Counted from the stretch's first letter, positions 50,278 through 59,639 are shown. The stretch is DNA of 64,000 nt from an uncultured Lachnospiraceae bacterium (GCA_902779575.1 CACZBW010000017.1:1-64000); one strand, 5' to 3'. The notes: generated by a model from the sequence alone, not told the origin. Numbers and translations are program-made.

Positions 50278-52074
50278 ATGGCAGAATCAATGCAGGGCCT
50301 CAGGCGCACCCACAGATGCGCGGAGGTGACGGAAGCGCAGATCGGCAGTGAAGTGACTCTCATGGGCTGGACACAGAAGAGAAGGAATCTGGGAAGCCTG
50401 ATTTTCGTGGACCTCAGGGACCGTTCCGGCATCATGCAGGTGGTTTTTGATGAAAATGATATCGGTGCCGAGGGTTTTGCGAAAGCCGGGACGATCCGCA
50501 GCGAGTACGTCCTTGCCGTAGCCGGCAGGGTGGAAAGACGAGGCGGCGCGATCAATGAGAAGCTGAAAACCGGCACGATGGAGCTGCGCGCAACCTCGCT
50601 GCGTATCCTTTCCGAGTCGGAGACTCCGCCTTTCCCGATTGAAGAGAACAGCCAGACGAAGGAGGAGCTGCGCCTGAAGAACCGGACGCTGGATCTGCGC
50701 AGACCCGATATCCAGAGGAATCTGATGGTGAAGAGCCAGGTCGCGAGACTTTCCCGTGATTTTATGGCGGATGAAGGATTTCTGGAGATTGAGACTCCCA
50801 TGCTTGGAAAGAGCACTCCGGAGGGAGCCCGCGACTATCTGGTCCCGAGCCGTATCTACCGGGGATCTTTCTTCGCGCTTCCCCAGTCCCCGCAACTCTA
50901 CAAGCAGCTGCTGATGGTGGCGGGCTATGACCGTTATTTCCAGCTGGCCAGATGCTTCCGCGATGAAGACCTGCGGGCGGACCGGCAGCCGGAATTTACA
51001 CAGATGGACATGGAACTGTCCTTTGTGGATATCGATGATGTGATTGACGTGAACGAGCGCCTTCTGCAGCATCTCTGGAAGGAAGTTCTGGGAGTCGACC
51101 TTAAGACCCCCTTCCCGAGGATGAAATGGATCGACGCCATGAACCGCTTCGGCTCCGACAAGCCGGATCTGCGTTTCGGGATGGAACTGGTTGATATCAG
51201 TGACCTGGTGAAGGACTGCGGATTCAGTGTATTTGCGGACTGCGTAAAAAGCGGCGGCTCTGTGCGCGGAATCAATGTCCGCGGGCAGGCGTCCATGCCC
51301 CGCAAGAAGATCGATGCCCTGACGGATTTTGTCAAGGGCTACGGGATGAAGGGACTGGCTTATATTCAGCTCAGAGAAGACGGGACAAAGTGCTCCTTCA
51401 GCAAGTTTATGAAGGAGGAGGAGATCAGCGCCATCGTGCAGGCGATGGACGGACAGCCGGGCGACCTGCTCCTGATCGGCGCCGATCAGTTTAAGCTCGT
51501 CTGCCAGACGATGGGCGCGCTCCGCTGCGATCTGGCCAGAAAGCTGGATCTGATTGATCCGGAAAAGTTCGAGTTCCTCTGGGTTGTGGAATTCCCGCAG
51601 TTTGAGTGGAGCGATGAGGAAAACCGCTTCATGGCCATGCATCATCCCTTTACCATGCCGATGGAGGAGGATCTGGTCTATCTGGATCCGAAGGAAGATC
51701 TCGGCAGGATCCGCGCGAAAGCCTACGATATTGTTCTGAACGGAGTGGAGATCGGAGGCGGTTCTGTCCGGATCCACCAGGCGGATGTTCAGGAAAAGAT
51801 GTTTGAATGCCTCGGCTTTACGAAAGAACAGGCACAGGAGCAGTTCAGCTTCCTGCTGAACGCCTTCCGCTACGGAGTGCCGCCTCATGCAGGCCTGGCT
51901 TACGGTCTGGACAGGGTGGTCATGATGATGCTCGGACTGGATTCCATCCGCGACGTGATCGCCTTCCCGAAGGTGAAGGACTCTTCCGATATGATGACGC
52001 AGGCACCGGCACCGGTTGAGGAGAAGCAGCTGAAAGAGCTTGGAATTGAGATCGGAAGCGAACCGAAAGACTGA
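50278..52074 (+). CDS. aspS: Aspartate--tRNA ligase
   Basis: 598 residues, the bacterial form with a GAD insert. The OB anticodon-binding domain is N-terminal (MGWTQKRRNLGSLIFVDLRDRSGIMQVVF), the class II core follows (FLEIETPMLGKSTPEGARDYLVPSR, CFRDEDLRADRQPEFTQMDME), the GAD domain lies about 300-410, and motif 3 is GLAYGLDRVVMMMLG. AAGGAG lies 11 bases before the ATG. No asparagine-specific discrimination can be read here; AsnA in the same window suggests asparagine is also made directly. It ends at a bidirectional terminator. Confidence 0.97.
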   Translation: MAESMQGLRRTHRCAEVTEAQIGSEVTLMGWTQKRRNLGSLIFVDLRDRSGIMQVVFDENDIGAEGFAKAGTIRSEYVLAVAGRVERRGGAINEKLKTGTMELRATSLRILSESETPPFPIEENSQTKEELRLKNRTLDLRRPDIQRNLMVKSQVARLSRDFMADEGFLEIETPMLGKSTPEGARDYLVPSRIYRGSFFALPQSPQLYKQLLMVAGYDRYFQLARCFRDEDLRADRQPEFTQMDMELSFVDIDDVIDVNERLLQHLWKEVLGVDLKTPFPRMKWIDAMNRFGSDKPDLRFGMELVDISDLVKDCGFSVFADCVKSGGSVRGINVRGQASMPRKKIDALTDFVKGYGMKGLAYIQLREDGTKCSFSKFMKEEEISAIVQAMDGQPGDLLLIGADQFKLVCQTMGALRCDLARKLDLIDPEKFEFLWVVEFPQFEWSDEENRFMAMHHPFTMPMEEDLVYLDPKEDLGRIRAKAYDIVLNGVEIGGGSVRIHQADVQEKMFECLGFTKEQAQEQFSFLLNAFRYGVPPHAGLAYGLDRVVMMMLGLDSIRDVIAFPKVKDSSDMMTQAPAPVEEKQLKELGIEIGSEPKD

Positions 52075-52084
52075 TGAAACAATT

Positions 52085-52111
52085 ATACCCCCGGACTGGT
52101 CCGGGGGTATT
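52085..52111. terminator. Bidirectional terminator between aspS and the 52120 gene
   Basis: ATACCCCCGGAC pairs with GTCCGGGGGTAT around TG, flanked by AATT and TTG; little poly-T, but the stem is 12 bp and perfect. Confidence 0.72.
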
Positions 52112-52119
52112 GAACGCAT

Positions 52120-53256
52120 TCAGAACGCATCGGATGCCTTACTGATATTCCCCATGAGGGCATCCGTAAAGCCTGAAATATCTGTGACCTGCCAGCAGCT
52201 CCCGTCGTTGGACAGGTGAATCGTGACAGGATAATCCGCGCTGCGGGCATCTTTCCGGAGCGCTTCGGTCAGGCAGGAGGCGGCCGCCTCCGTCATGGCG
52301 GCAGAATCATCCGTGAGGGACTCTACGGTTCCGGCGTATTCAATCAGCCGTTTCCGGAAAGCCTCAAGGACCGCAGCCATATCGATGCTTGTCACGGTGA
52401 CCTGCGCGTCCGCTTCGGACCCGCTTTCATCGATCTGACCGATCTCATAGTGGTAAAACTCCGAGATCAGACCAAGATACAGACGGTCAATCTCATCAGA
52501 AGAAGCGGAGTAGGTGGAGAAAAAGTCGTCCGTATCAAGGTAAGCTGCCCATTGCTCCGATGTCATGGAAGAGAACTGATCCAGCCAGATGGCCAGAACT
52601 TCTTCCGCAGAGAGCAGATAAGGGTCCTGCAGGTATTCTTTCAGAAAGCCCGTGAGAAGACGGCGGAGGCTGCTGTCCGGACTGACAGACCAGTGCCGGT
52701 CGGTCTCAACCGCGAAAACACTGCCTTCATAGCTCACCAGACCGTACTCCTTCCGGCTGAGCATCTCCTTTACCAGAGAGAGGTCCGGAGCAGCCATAGC
52801 GGGTCTGCCGCCGGATACAGGAGCAGGTTCTTTCCTGTCTCCCGCAGCGGAAGTATCCGTGCCGGGGACAGGGAGACTCTCGCGGAGCATCTCGCTGCGC
52901 ATATCTGAGGCCAGAGCCCTGGTATCAATATTTTTGAAGCGGACCTTAATCTCCGCGGTTTTGCCTTGTTTCCTGCAGGACAGGATCTTATAATCAAAAT
53001 GCTCGAAAAATTTCTGAAGCGCCTCTGCCTGCTCCGGATCAGTTCTCATGGAATCCCCTGCGCTGATCAGTGCGCCGGCGGCCTCCGGATCAAAATGCCG
53101 GATCTGGTCGAGGGTCCTTCTTACTGCCCGCACCGGAGCTCTGTGCTGACGGACGCTGAAAAAAACAGCGGCTGAAGCAGCCAGAAGCAGGACGGGGAGC
53201 AGGATCCAGGCCAGTTTTCTGACGGACAGGCGGGCGAAAGGGTATGCTCTGCTCAT
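52120..53256 (-). CDS. Membrane-anchored protein with duplicated domain; function unknown
   Basis: 378 residues. One N-terminal hydrophobic segment (about 13-34) after a basic start makes it a signal-anchored outside protein. Two halves look alike: FFEHFDYKILSCRKQGKTAEI followed by VRFKNIDTRALASDM, and EFYHYEIGQIDESGSEADAQ followed by VTSIDMAAVLEAF. Each is a helix pair then a short beta sheet, reminiscent of NTF2-like lipoprotein domains, and the end GSCWQVTDISGFTDAL fits that too. No family is recognised with confidence. AAGGAAGGC precedes the ATG. It is divergent from the export cassette at 53525, so a related role is possible but unproven. Confidence 0.75.
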   Translation of the reverse strand: MSRAYPFARLSVRKLAWILLPVLLLAASAAVFFSVRQHRAPVRAVRRTLDQIRHFDPEAAGALISAGDSMRTDPEQAEALQKFFEHFDYKILSCRKQGKTAEIKVRFKNIDTRALASDMRSEMLRESLPVPGTDTSAAGDRKEPAPVSGGRPAMAAPDLSLVKEMLSRKEYGLVSYEGSVFAVETDRHWSVSPDSSLRRLLTGFLKEYLQDPYLLSAEEVLAIWLDQFSSMTSEQWAAYLDTDDFFSTYSASSDEIDRLYLGLISEFYHYEIGQIDESGSEADAQVTVTSIDMAAVLEAFRKRLIEYAGTVESLTDDSAAMTEAAASCLTEALRKDARSADYPVTIHLSNDGSCWQVTDISGFTDALMGNISKASDAF

Positions 53257-53279
53257 GATTTTGCCTTCCTTTTCAGATT

Positions 53280-53308
53280 ATTTTAAGGGAAGCGGAGCAG
53301 AAAGTCAA
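53280..53308 (-). promoter_or_regulatory. Promoter of the 52120 gene
   Basis: Minus strand TTGACT (53308-53303) and TAAAAT (53285-53280), spacer 17. No equally good promoter was found for the divergent cassette. Confidence 0.72.
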
Positions 53309-53524
53309 TATCGACCGTTATAGATATGAATACAGGCTGCGCATAGCGGCATTTGCGCTGAAAATACAAATTTATCACTGTTTCCCTAAGAAAAAATTCA
53401 TTACTTGTACACAATAAAATGTTAATATACGGCATTGGAAACCGGGCCGGAATGAAAAGCGCGGTTTCTGCTTTTGATCTGCTGTAGTGTCAGACATAAA
53501 AACAGGAAACACAAGAGGTTTTCT

Positions 53525-55234
53525 ATGAAAAAAGCCATTATTCTGATTGTTATACTCGCTGCCCTGTTCGCAGGAGGATATTACTGTTATGAGGAGGGAC
53601 TGATTGACCGGTGGTTTCCGGGCTTTCTGGAAAAAGTGATTCCCGGCTATGAGTCGAAGGAGCCTTCCGGACGTGTGTCTTCTGACGCCGAAAATGCCGT
53701 ATTTCTGGACAGTGTGAGCATTCTCTGCGGACTCGGAAGCGGAAGCGGTGAGATCCTTCGTTTCTCCGGTGAGGTGGAGCCTCAGGAGACGGTCTCCTAT
53801 GACCTGGACGGAAACCGGACGGTCGGAGAGTGTTTTGTGAAAGAAGGCGATCATGTCAGCGACGGGCAGGAACTCTTTATCTATGATACGACGGAGGAAG
53901 AGCAGGACCTGGCCCAGGCGGAGATCGATCTGGAACGCCTGCAGAACAGCCACGATACTTCAGAAGCGGAGATTGTGGAACTGACCAGACAGTATGAGAA
54001 GGAACAGACTCCGGAGAATGAGCTTGAGCTTCTCACCGCAAAGAATGACCTCAAGCAGAATGCCCTCGACCAGGAGGCGAAACAGAAGGAGATCGACAGA
54101 CTGAAAAAAGCGATTGAGAATTCTTCGGTCTATTGTGAGGTGGACGGTATTGTCCAGTCCATAAATGACGATTCGAACTCGTCCGGGTCATCCTATTCCT
54201 ACGGGGGTTCCTCGGATTCTTCGTACATAAAGATCCTGAAGACAGGCACTTACCGGATAAAGGCAAAAGCGAATGAACAGAATATCAATCTGATCCGTAC
54301 CGGCATGCCCATGCTCGTTTTCTCCAGAACGGACAGCGCCCTGATCTGGCACGGAGAGCTCTCGGAGATTGATACGGATAAAGGCGAAGAAGAGGAGCAG
54401 TCCATTTTTGGCAATTCGTCTTCCGGCTCCTCGAATTATTCTTTCTATGTGGAGCTGGCTTCTTCGGAGGGACTGATGCTCGGACAGCATGTTTACCTGG
54501 AAGAGGATATGGGACAGGAGTATTCCCATGACGGAATCTGGCTGAACGATTATTATTTTGTCAGCGACCCGTCCGGGGAGACATACGTTTGGGCGGCTAA
54601 CAGGCGGAACCTCCTGGAAAAGCGCAGAGTCGAACTGGGAGAGGAGGATCCGGAACTTCATCTGCATGAGGTTGTCAGCGGTCTGAATGAGGATGATTAT
54701 ATCTGTGAACCGCAGGAAAGGCTGGAGGAAGGGCTTCCCGTGAATTACAACGAGCGGGGATCCGATTCGGGTGAGAATGCCTCCGGGATTATTGACGACA
54801 GCAGTCTGAATCTGAACGGGACATTCAGTTTCGGAACAGACGGGCTGGACGATGAGGACGGCAGCTTCAGCGCTGAGGGATTTTTCAGCGGAGACGGACT
54901 GATTGACGGGGAAGACCCTTTTTATGATGATGACGGCTTTTTTGACGGGGATCTGATTATTGAGGATGAGACAGAGGGGGAATCCTTCGCTTTCAGCAGT
55001 GACGCCGGCATCCCGTCCTTTGAAGGAGACCTCGTGTTCTCGCCGGATAATGGCGGTCTGCCTGTGGGAAATCAGGGAATTGTATTTGCGGACAGTACCC
55101 CGGGATCATCCGACGGTCTTTCCGCCGGAAGCACACAGATTCCGGAGGAGGGACAGGAACCGGCGTCGGAACTGTCGGGCTTTGCATCGGAAGCGGGCCG
55201 GAAGGCTTCTGAGCTTATTGTTCTGGAGGGATAG
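53525..55234 (+). CDS. Efflux adaptor (HlyD/MacA-like) with acidic C-terminal tail
   Basis: 569 residues. An N-terminal membrane anchor (about 3-22) is followed by a lipoyl-like hairpin (VSYDLDGNRTVGECFVKEGDHVSDGQELFIYDT), a coiled coil (about 125-190, AQAEIDLERLQN to DRLKKAIENS), the second lipoyl half (VYCEVDGIVQSI) and beta-barrel domains up to about 410. The last ~160 residues are highly acidic and rich in Gly, Ser and Phe (GFFSGDGLIDGEDPFYDDDG), probably disordered and unlike usual adaptors. First gene of a cassette with ATPase, second adaptor and permease, gap of 6 bases to the ATPase. AGAGG lies 6 bases before the ATG. Confidence 0.85.
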   Translation: MKKAIILIVILAALFAGGYYCYEEGLIDRWFPGFLEKVIPGYESKEPSGRVSSDAENAVFLDSVSILCGLGSGSGEILRFSGEVEPQETVSYDLDGNRTVGECFVKEGDHVSDGQELFIYDTTEEEQDLAQAEIDLERLQNSHDTSEAEIVELTRQYEKEQTPENELELLTAKNDLKQNALDQEAKQKEIDRLKKAIENSSVYCEVDGIVQSINDDSNSSGSSYSYGGSSDSSYIKILKTGTYRIKAKANEQNINLIRTGMPMLVFSRTDSALIWHGELSEIDTDKGEEEEQSIFGNSSSGSSNYSFYVELASSEGLMLGQHVYLEEDMGQEYSHDGIWLNDYYFVSDPSGETYVWAANRRNLLEKRRVELGEEDPELHLHEVVSGLNEDDYICEPQERLEEGLPVNYNERGSDSGENASGIIDDSSLNLNGTFSFGTDGLDDEDGSFSAEGFFSGDGLIDGEDPFYDDDGFFDGDLIIEDETEGESFAFSSDAGIPSFEGDLVFSPDNGGLPVGNQGIVFADSTPGSSDGLSAGSTQIPEEGQEPASELSGFASEAGRKASELIVLEG

Positions 55235-55240
55235 TCAGCT

Positions 55241-55909
55241 TTGATTCTGAAACTGGACCATATCAATAAAGATTATAATACCGGAAAGCTGATTGTTCCG
55301 GTTCTGCATGATGTGTCCCTGCATGTGGAAGAAGGGGAGTATGTGGCGATCATGGGGCCCTCCGGCTCCGGAAAGTCTACCCTGATGAATATCATCGGCT
55401 GTCTGGACCGGCCGACCAGCGGCACATATGAGCTGAACGGGGAGAACGTCCTGAACAAGGACGACAGGGCCATGGCGGATGTACGCCTGAACAATCTGGG
55501 CTTTGTCTTCCAGAATTTCCAGCTGCTCGCAAAACAGACTGCTCTGGATAATGTGGCCCTTCCCCTGGTGTATGCAGGCGTGAAGAAGCGCGAAAGAATC
55601 CGCAGGGCGAAGGAGGCTCTCGGGAGGGTCGGACTGGCGGACAGGGTTCTCTTTACCCCCAGTCAGCTTTCCGGCGGACAGAAACAGCGTGTCGCCATAG
55701 CACGGGCAATGATCAATAATCCCCGTGTTCTTCTCGCGGATGAGCCGACCGGCGCACTCGATTCGAAGTCGAGCATCCAGCTGATGGAGCTGTTTCAGGA
55801 ACTGAATGACAGCGGAGTTACAATCGTGATGATCACACACTCTCCGGAGATTGCTTCTTATGCGGGGCGGATCTGCGATATCTTTGACGGAGTGATCTCG
55901 GAGCGCTGA
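55241..55909 (+). CDS. ABC transporter ATP-binding protein, MacB/LolD type
   Basis: 222 residues. Walker [10 protein letters not shown] near 40, Q-loop FVFQNFQLL, signature QLSGGQKQR, Walker [13 protein letters not shown] and H-loop VMITHSPE are all intact. This class of ATPase powers FtsX/MacB-type permeases in mechanotransmission rather than substrate translocation through the membrane. It begins with TTG at 55241, with GGAGGG 10 bases upstream. The gap to the second adaptor gene is 14 bases. Bacillus YknY is a similar protein in a similar cluster. Confidence 0.95.
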   Translation: MILKLDHINKDYNTGKLIVPVLHDVSLHVEEGEYVAIMGPSGSGKSTLMNIIGCLDRPTSGTYELNGENVLNKDDRAMADVRLNNLGFVFQNFQLLAKQTALDNVALPLVYAGVKKRERIRRAKEALGRVGLADRVLFTPSQLSGGQKQRVAIARAMINNPRVLLADEPTGALDSKSSIQLMELFQELNDSGVTIVMITHSPEIASYAGRICDIFDGVISER

Positions 55910-55923
55910 GAGGGAGGAGAGGA

Positions 55924-58062
55924 ATGAAAATAAAAGGAATCATTCTGACTGCTGCCATCTGTGCCGGATCTGTCGTGGGCATTTCGTACGGCGTAAGCCG
56001 GGTGATGAGTTCCAATGTGAAACCGGTCGAAGTAGTTGAAGTCGATTCGGTCAACACTGCCGGATACAATTTTTTCAATTCAGATACGATCAGCGGTACC
56101 GTAGTGTCCAGGGACACGCAGTCGGTCGAGCTGGATGATGATCATAAGCTTGTCGCGGTGTATGTTTCCGCGGGCGACAGCGTGAAAAAAGGCGATAAAC
56201 TGCTGGAATATGATATGACGGCGGACGAGCTGAAAGCGGAGAGCGCGGACCTGGACAGGCGCAGTCTTGAACTCAGCCTTAAGAATCTGGAAAAAGATCT
56301 TGAGCTGCTCAGAAGCGGAAAGATGCCGGGAGAAGACGAGATCGATGATTCTGATGATTCCGCCGATGCGGAAGGGGAGGAAATCGACCTCACCGGAAGT
56401 GACTTTGATCCCGCCGCCCTTGCCCGGCAGGCTGATGCGGAGGGAAAAGCCGCGGTGCTGGGAATCAGCGTGGAGGAATATCTGGCAAGTCAGGAGAATC
56501 CGGCTGCCGGTGAGGCTTCTCCACAGCCGGTTCAGGAAAATCCTGCGGCACAGGAGAGCGCGCCTGCCGCTTCTCCTGCAGCGGAAGGACAGGGTTCCTC
56601 CGGCGGGGAAGCGGGTTCTTCCGTAGAAGATATGGCAGCCCGGCTTGACGCCCAGAATAAGCATGCGCTGGAGATGATGGGCAGCGGCAGTTCCGGAAAT
56701 GAATCCATGGCGCAGCAGGCTTCGGCTGTTTTTCTTGCTTCCGTGAGAAGCGCCATGGATACTGCCCAGTACGACCCGGATCATCTGGAGAACGCGGCAG
56801 GGACGATAAATACGGGAATCCAGACCTTCCGCAACGATCTGTCTGTTTCTTCTGAAAGTCCCTATACAGATCTTCTCGGAAGATCAGTAACGAAGCGTAC
56901 TTATCTGGTAAGCGACGCGGTACGCGGCGCGTGGGGAGACAGTGTTGCCGATTCCATGCAGGAAGGGTATGACAGGCTTTGCGTATATCAGTTCCTGATC
57001 CTGGTTAAGCAGCTGAATCCGGACGGAAAACCATCCTCCCAGTTTAAAAAGCAGAAGATTAAAAAGATGTCTTCGAAGCTGGAAGCTCTTGTGGATGCCT
57101 ATACCCAGATTCAGAGCAGCGTCCTGGATCCGGACACGGGGAAATTCAAGGGGGATTTCAGAAACCTGAATGCTGACGTATTCGGGGATGAGTCTTATGC
57201 GGAATTTGTGGAGAACATGGCCGGGCGCCTGTCCGGAGCCAGGGACGAACCGGACAATTCCGGGAACAATGGCGGCGGCGGTTCTTTTGGCTGGGGAGAT
57301 GACTGGGGCGGCGGTTATACAGCTGAGGAACTTGCCGAAGCCATCGCCAACCAGGAAAAGAGCATCAAGGAATGCAGGCTTCAGATCCGTGAGGCGGAGC
57401 TGCAGGTGAAGGAGTATGAGAGGCTTCTGGAAAACAGGGTGGTCTGTGCTTCGATGGACGGCGTGGTGACTTCCGCAGGTACGATGGAAGAAGAGCCGGA
57501 TTCGGGACCCTTTATCCTTATTTCGGGGAAAGCGGGACTCTATGTAAAGGGGACGATCAGTGAGATGGAACTGGAGTCCATCCGGGTTGGCGATACGATC
57601 ACAGGGATGTCCTACGATACGGGAAGCGAGTTTACCGCCGAGATCACGGAGATTTCCCCATATCCTTCCGACAGCAATAACGTCTGGTATTATGGTATGG
57701 GGTCGGGGAATACGAATTCTTCCTATTATCCTTTTTATGCTTTCATAGAGAATGCGGACGGAATTGAGGTGGATTCCAGCGTCGATCTGACGCTTCCCGC
57801 GGCAGCGGACTCTGCCGGCGGTATCTCCCTGGATTCCTATTATGTCCGCACAGACGCAAACGGAAAGAGTTACTGTTATGTGATGGGAGACGACGGACTG
57901 CTGGAGAAACGCTATATAAAGACAGGATCGAATTCCTACGGAACCGTTCAGATCCTGTCAGGTCTGAAAAAGCACGACTACATCGCTTTCCCGTACGGTG
58001 ACCAGGTAAAGGAAGGGGCAGAGACCGTCATTGTGTCTTCGCTCAGCGCCCTGGGCTGGTAA
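55924..58062 (+). CDS. Second efflux adaptor (HlyD/MacA-like), large, with long insert
   Basis: 712 residues. N-terminal anchor (about 5-22), lipoyl-like half near VSRDTQSVELDDDHKLVAVY, and coiled coil 1 (ELKAESADLDRRSLELSLKN). A ~340-residue region splits the coiled-coil domain: an acidic and Ala/Pro/Gln/Ser-rich low-complexity part, then a helical part (about 230-420) with SVADSMQEGYDRLCVYQFL. The second helix (EELAEAIANQEKSIKECRLQ), lipoyl half (VVCASMDGVVTSAG) and beta domains follow, ending KHDYIAFPYGDQVKEGAETV as in RND/MacA adaptors. GGGAGGAGAGGA precedes the ATG. Different from the first adaptor in size and layout, so the pair may form a mixed assembly. Confidence 0.85.
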   Translation: MKIKGIILTAAICAGSVVGISYGVSRVMSSNVKPVEVVEVDSVNTAGYNFFNSDTISGTVVSRDTQSVELDDDHKLVAVYVSAGDSVKKGDKLLEYDMTADELKAESADLDRRSLELSLKNLEKDLELLRSGKMPGEDEIDDSDDSADAEGEEIDLTGSDFDPAALARQADAEGKAAVLGISVEEYLASQENPAAGEASPQPVQENPAAQESAPAASPAAEGQGSSGGEAGSSVEDMAARLDAQNKHALEMMGSGSSGNESMAQQASAVFLASVRSAMDTAQYDPDHLENAAGTINTGIQTFRNDLSVSSESPYTDLLGRSVTKRTYLVSDAVRGAWGDSVADSMQEGYDRLCVYQFLILVKQLNPDGKPSSQFKKQKIKKMSSKLEALVDAYTQIQSSVLDPDTGKFKGDFRNLNADVFGDESYAEFVENMAGRLSGARDEPDNSGNNGGGGSFGWGDDWGGGYTAEELAEAIANQEKSIKECRLQIREAELQVKEYERLLENRVVCASMDGVVTSAGTMEEEPDSGPFILISGKAGLYVKGTISEMELESIRVGDTITGMSYDTGSEFTAEITEISPYPSDSNNVWYYGMGSGNTNSSYYPFYAFIENADGIEVDSSVDLTLPAAADSAGGISLDSYYVRTDANGKSYCYVMGDDGLLEKRYIKTGSNSYGTVQILSGLKKHDYIAFPYGDQVKEGAETVIVSSLSALGW

Positions 58063-58230
58063 ATATAGGAGGAATACCCGCTGTCTTCACGGAAGACGGC
58101 AGGAGATGGTGCGGAATCCGGAACGGACAGACCCGGCAGCACTGTAACTGTCCTGCAGGGCTGAGGAAAAAACTGCGGGGCGCAGACAGGCTGCCTGGAA
58201 AATGAGTATCATCAGAGGAGACAGTAAACT

Positions 58231-59487
58231 ATGCTTGAGAATGTTCGGCTTGCATTTCAGGGAATCTGGTCGCATAAGATGCGGTCTTTCCTGACCATGC
58301 TGGGTATTATTATCGGAATTGCGGCGATCATTTCGATCGTTTCGACGATTCAGGGAACCAATAATGCCCTGCGGGACCAGCTGGTCGGCTCCGGCAACAA
58401 TACGGTGAAGGTGAATCTGAGTTCCGGCGGATCGGATTACTCGATCTATGATGAGGCTTCCATTCCATACGGGATTCCCACTGTGAGCAGCGCTACGGTC
58501 CGGAAGATCCTGGCGCTTGACAATGTGGAGAATGTCACCTGCTACAACAGCCGTTTTGTGTCGGAGGGCGTCTATTACCAGAACCAGCCCCTGACGGAAT
58601 TCTACATCTACGGGATTGACGACCGTTATTTTGATACGGTCGGATACAAGCTTAAAAGCGGCAGGAACTTCCACAAGGAAGATTCCGCCGATTTCCGGAA
58701 AGTCGTGATTCTGGACCAGACCGCGGCCAATAACCTTTTCCAGGAGGAGAATCCGCTCGGCAAGACTGTTGAAATCAACAGCCAGCCGTTTACGGTGATC
58801 GGGATTGTGTACAGCTCTGTCGCCTATGATCCTGATATTCAGAATATTGAAGATTATTATACCTATGAGGACGGTTCCAACGGCCTGTTTTTCATCCCGA
58901 AGGCTTCCTGGCCCATTATCTTTACCTATGACGAGCCGGAAAATGTGATTGTGAAGGCAACCAGTACGGAGGATATGACGAAGGCGGGACAGCGCACGGC
59001 GAATATTCTGAACGCGACGATTACCGCCCAGGAACCGACCGTCACCTATGCGGCGCAGGACCTTCTCGGCATTGTAAAACAGCAGCAGGAGCTGGCGAGT
59101 GCCTCCAACATGCAGCTGATCTGGATCGCCGGGATTTCCCTTCTGGTAGGCGGTATCGGCGTCATGAATATCATGCTGGTGTCCGTGACGGAGCGAACCA
59201 GTGAGATCGGCCTGAAGAAAGCGATCGGTGCGAGAAAAGGGGTGATTCTCGCCCAGTTTCTGACGGAGGCGGCCGTTCTCACCAGCCTCGGCGGCCTGCT
59301 GGGCGTTGGGGCGGGTATCGCCATGAGCCAGCTGATTCACCGCTTCTCCGGAATCCCCGTCGCCATTAATGTACCGGCAGCGGTGATCGCGGTCCTGTTC
59401 TCGATGGTGATCGGAATTGTCTTCGGACTGCTGCCGAGTGTGCAGGCATCCAATCTGGACCCGATCGAAGCCCTGAGAAGAGAATAA
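58231..59487 (+). CDS. ABC transporter permease, MacB/FtsX type
   Basis: 418 residues. It has the four membrane segments of MacB permeases: one near residues 20-42 (FLTMLGIIIGIAAIISIVST) and three in the C-terminal part (about 290-312, 345-370 and 380-402), with a ~240-residue outside domain between the first and the rest. SVTERTSEIGLKKAIGARKG is the cytoplasmic loop that contacts the ATPase. The C-terminal end LPSVQASNLDPIEALRRE is diagnostic. A 168-base gap to the previous gene is unusual in the cassette and carries an unused TAGGAGGAAT. AGAGGAGACAG lies before the ATG. Likely cargo: a peptide, toxin or antimicrobial; not determinable. Confidence 0.93.
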   Translation: MLENVRLAFQGIWSHKMRSFLTMLGIIIGIAAIISIVSTIQGTNNALRDQLVGSGNNTVKVNLSSGGSDYSIYDEASIPYGIPTVSSATVRKILALDNVENVTCYNSRFVSEGVYYQNQPLTEFYIYGIDDRYFDTVGYKLKSGRNFHKEDSADFRKVVILDQTAANNLFQEENPLGKTVEINSQPFTVIGIVYSSVAYDPDIQNIEDYYTYEDGSNGLFFIPKASWPIIFTYDEPENVIVKATSTEDMTKAGQRTANILNATITAQEPTVTYAAQDLLGIVKQQQELASASNMQLIWIAGISLLVGGIGVMNIMLVSVTERTSEIGLKKAIGARKGVILAQFLTEAAVLTSLGGLLGVGAGIAMSQLIHRFSGIPVAINVPAAVIAVLFSMVIGIVFGLLPSVQASNLDPIEALRRE

Positions 59488-59507
59488 GAAAAAGAACGTT
59501 TTTTTTC

Positions 59508-59536
59508 TTGTAAAGCGCGCGGCTCCATGTTATACT
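59508..59536 (+). promoter_or_regulatory. Promoter of rpsB-tsf
   Basis: TTGTAA (59508-59513) and TATACT (59531-59536), spacer 17. The preceding AAGAAAAAGAACGTTTTTTTTCTT could weakly end the permease transcript. The ~100-base leader may host an S2-type autoregulatory site, but I cannot recognise one. Confidence 0.72.
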
Positions 59537-59639
59537 TGCAGAGTTGCGAATCAAGCACGCATGTGGATTCTGCGGCCGGTGCCGGAAGGCTGCCGCAGTC
59601 AGGAAGCGTGCGGAAGTACAAAACCAAAGGAGAACGAAG

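Noticed and set aside
54051-55266. Several short minus-strand frames inside adaptor 1
   Set aside because: They mirror the repetitive acidic coding sequence and have no start signals.
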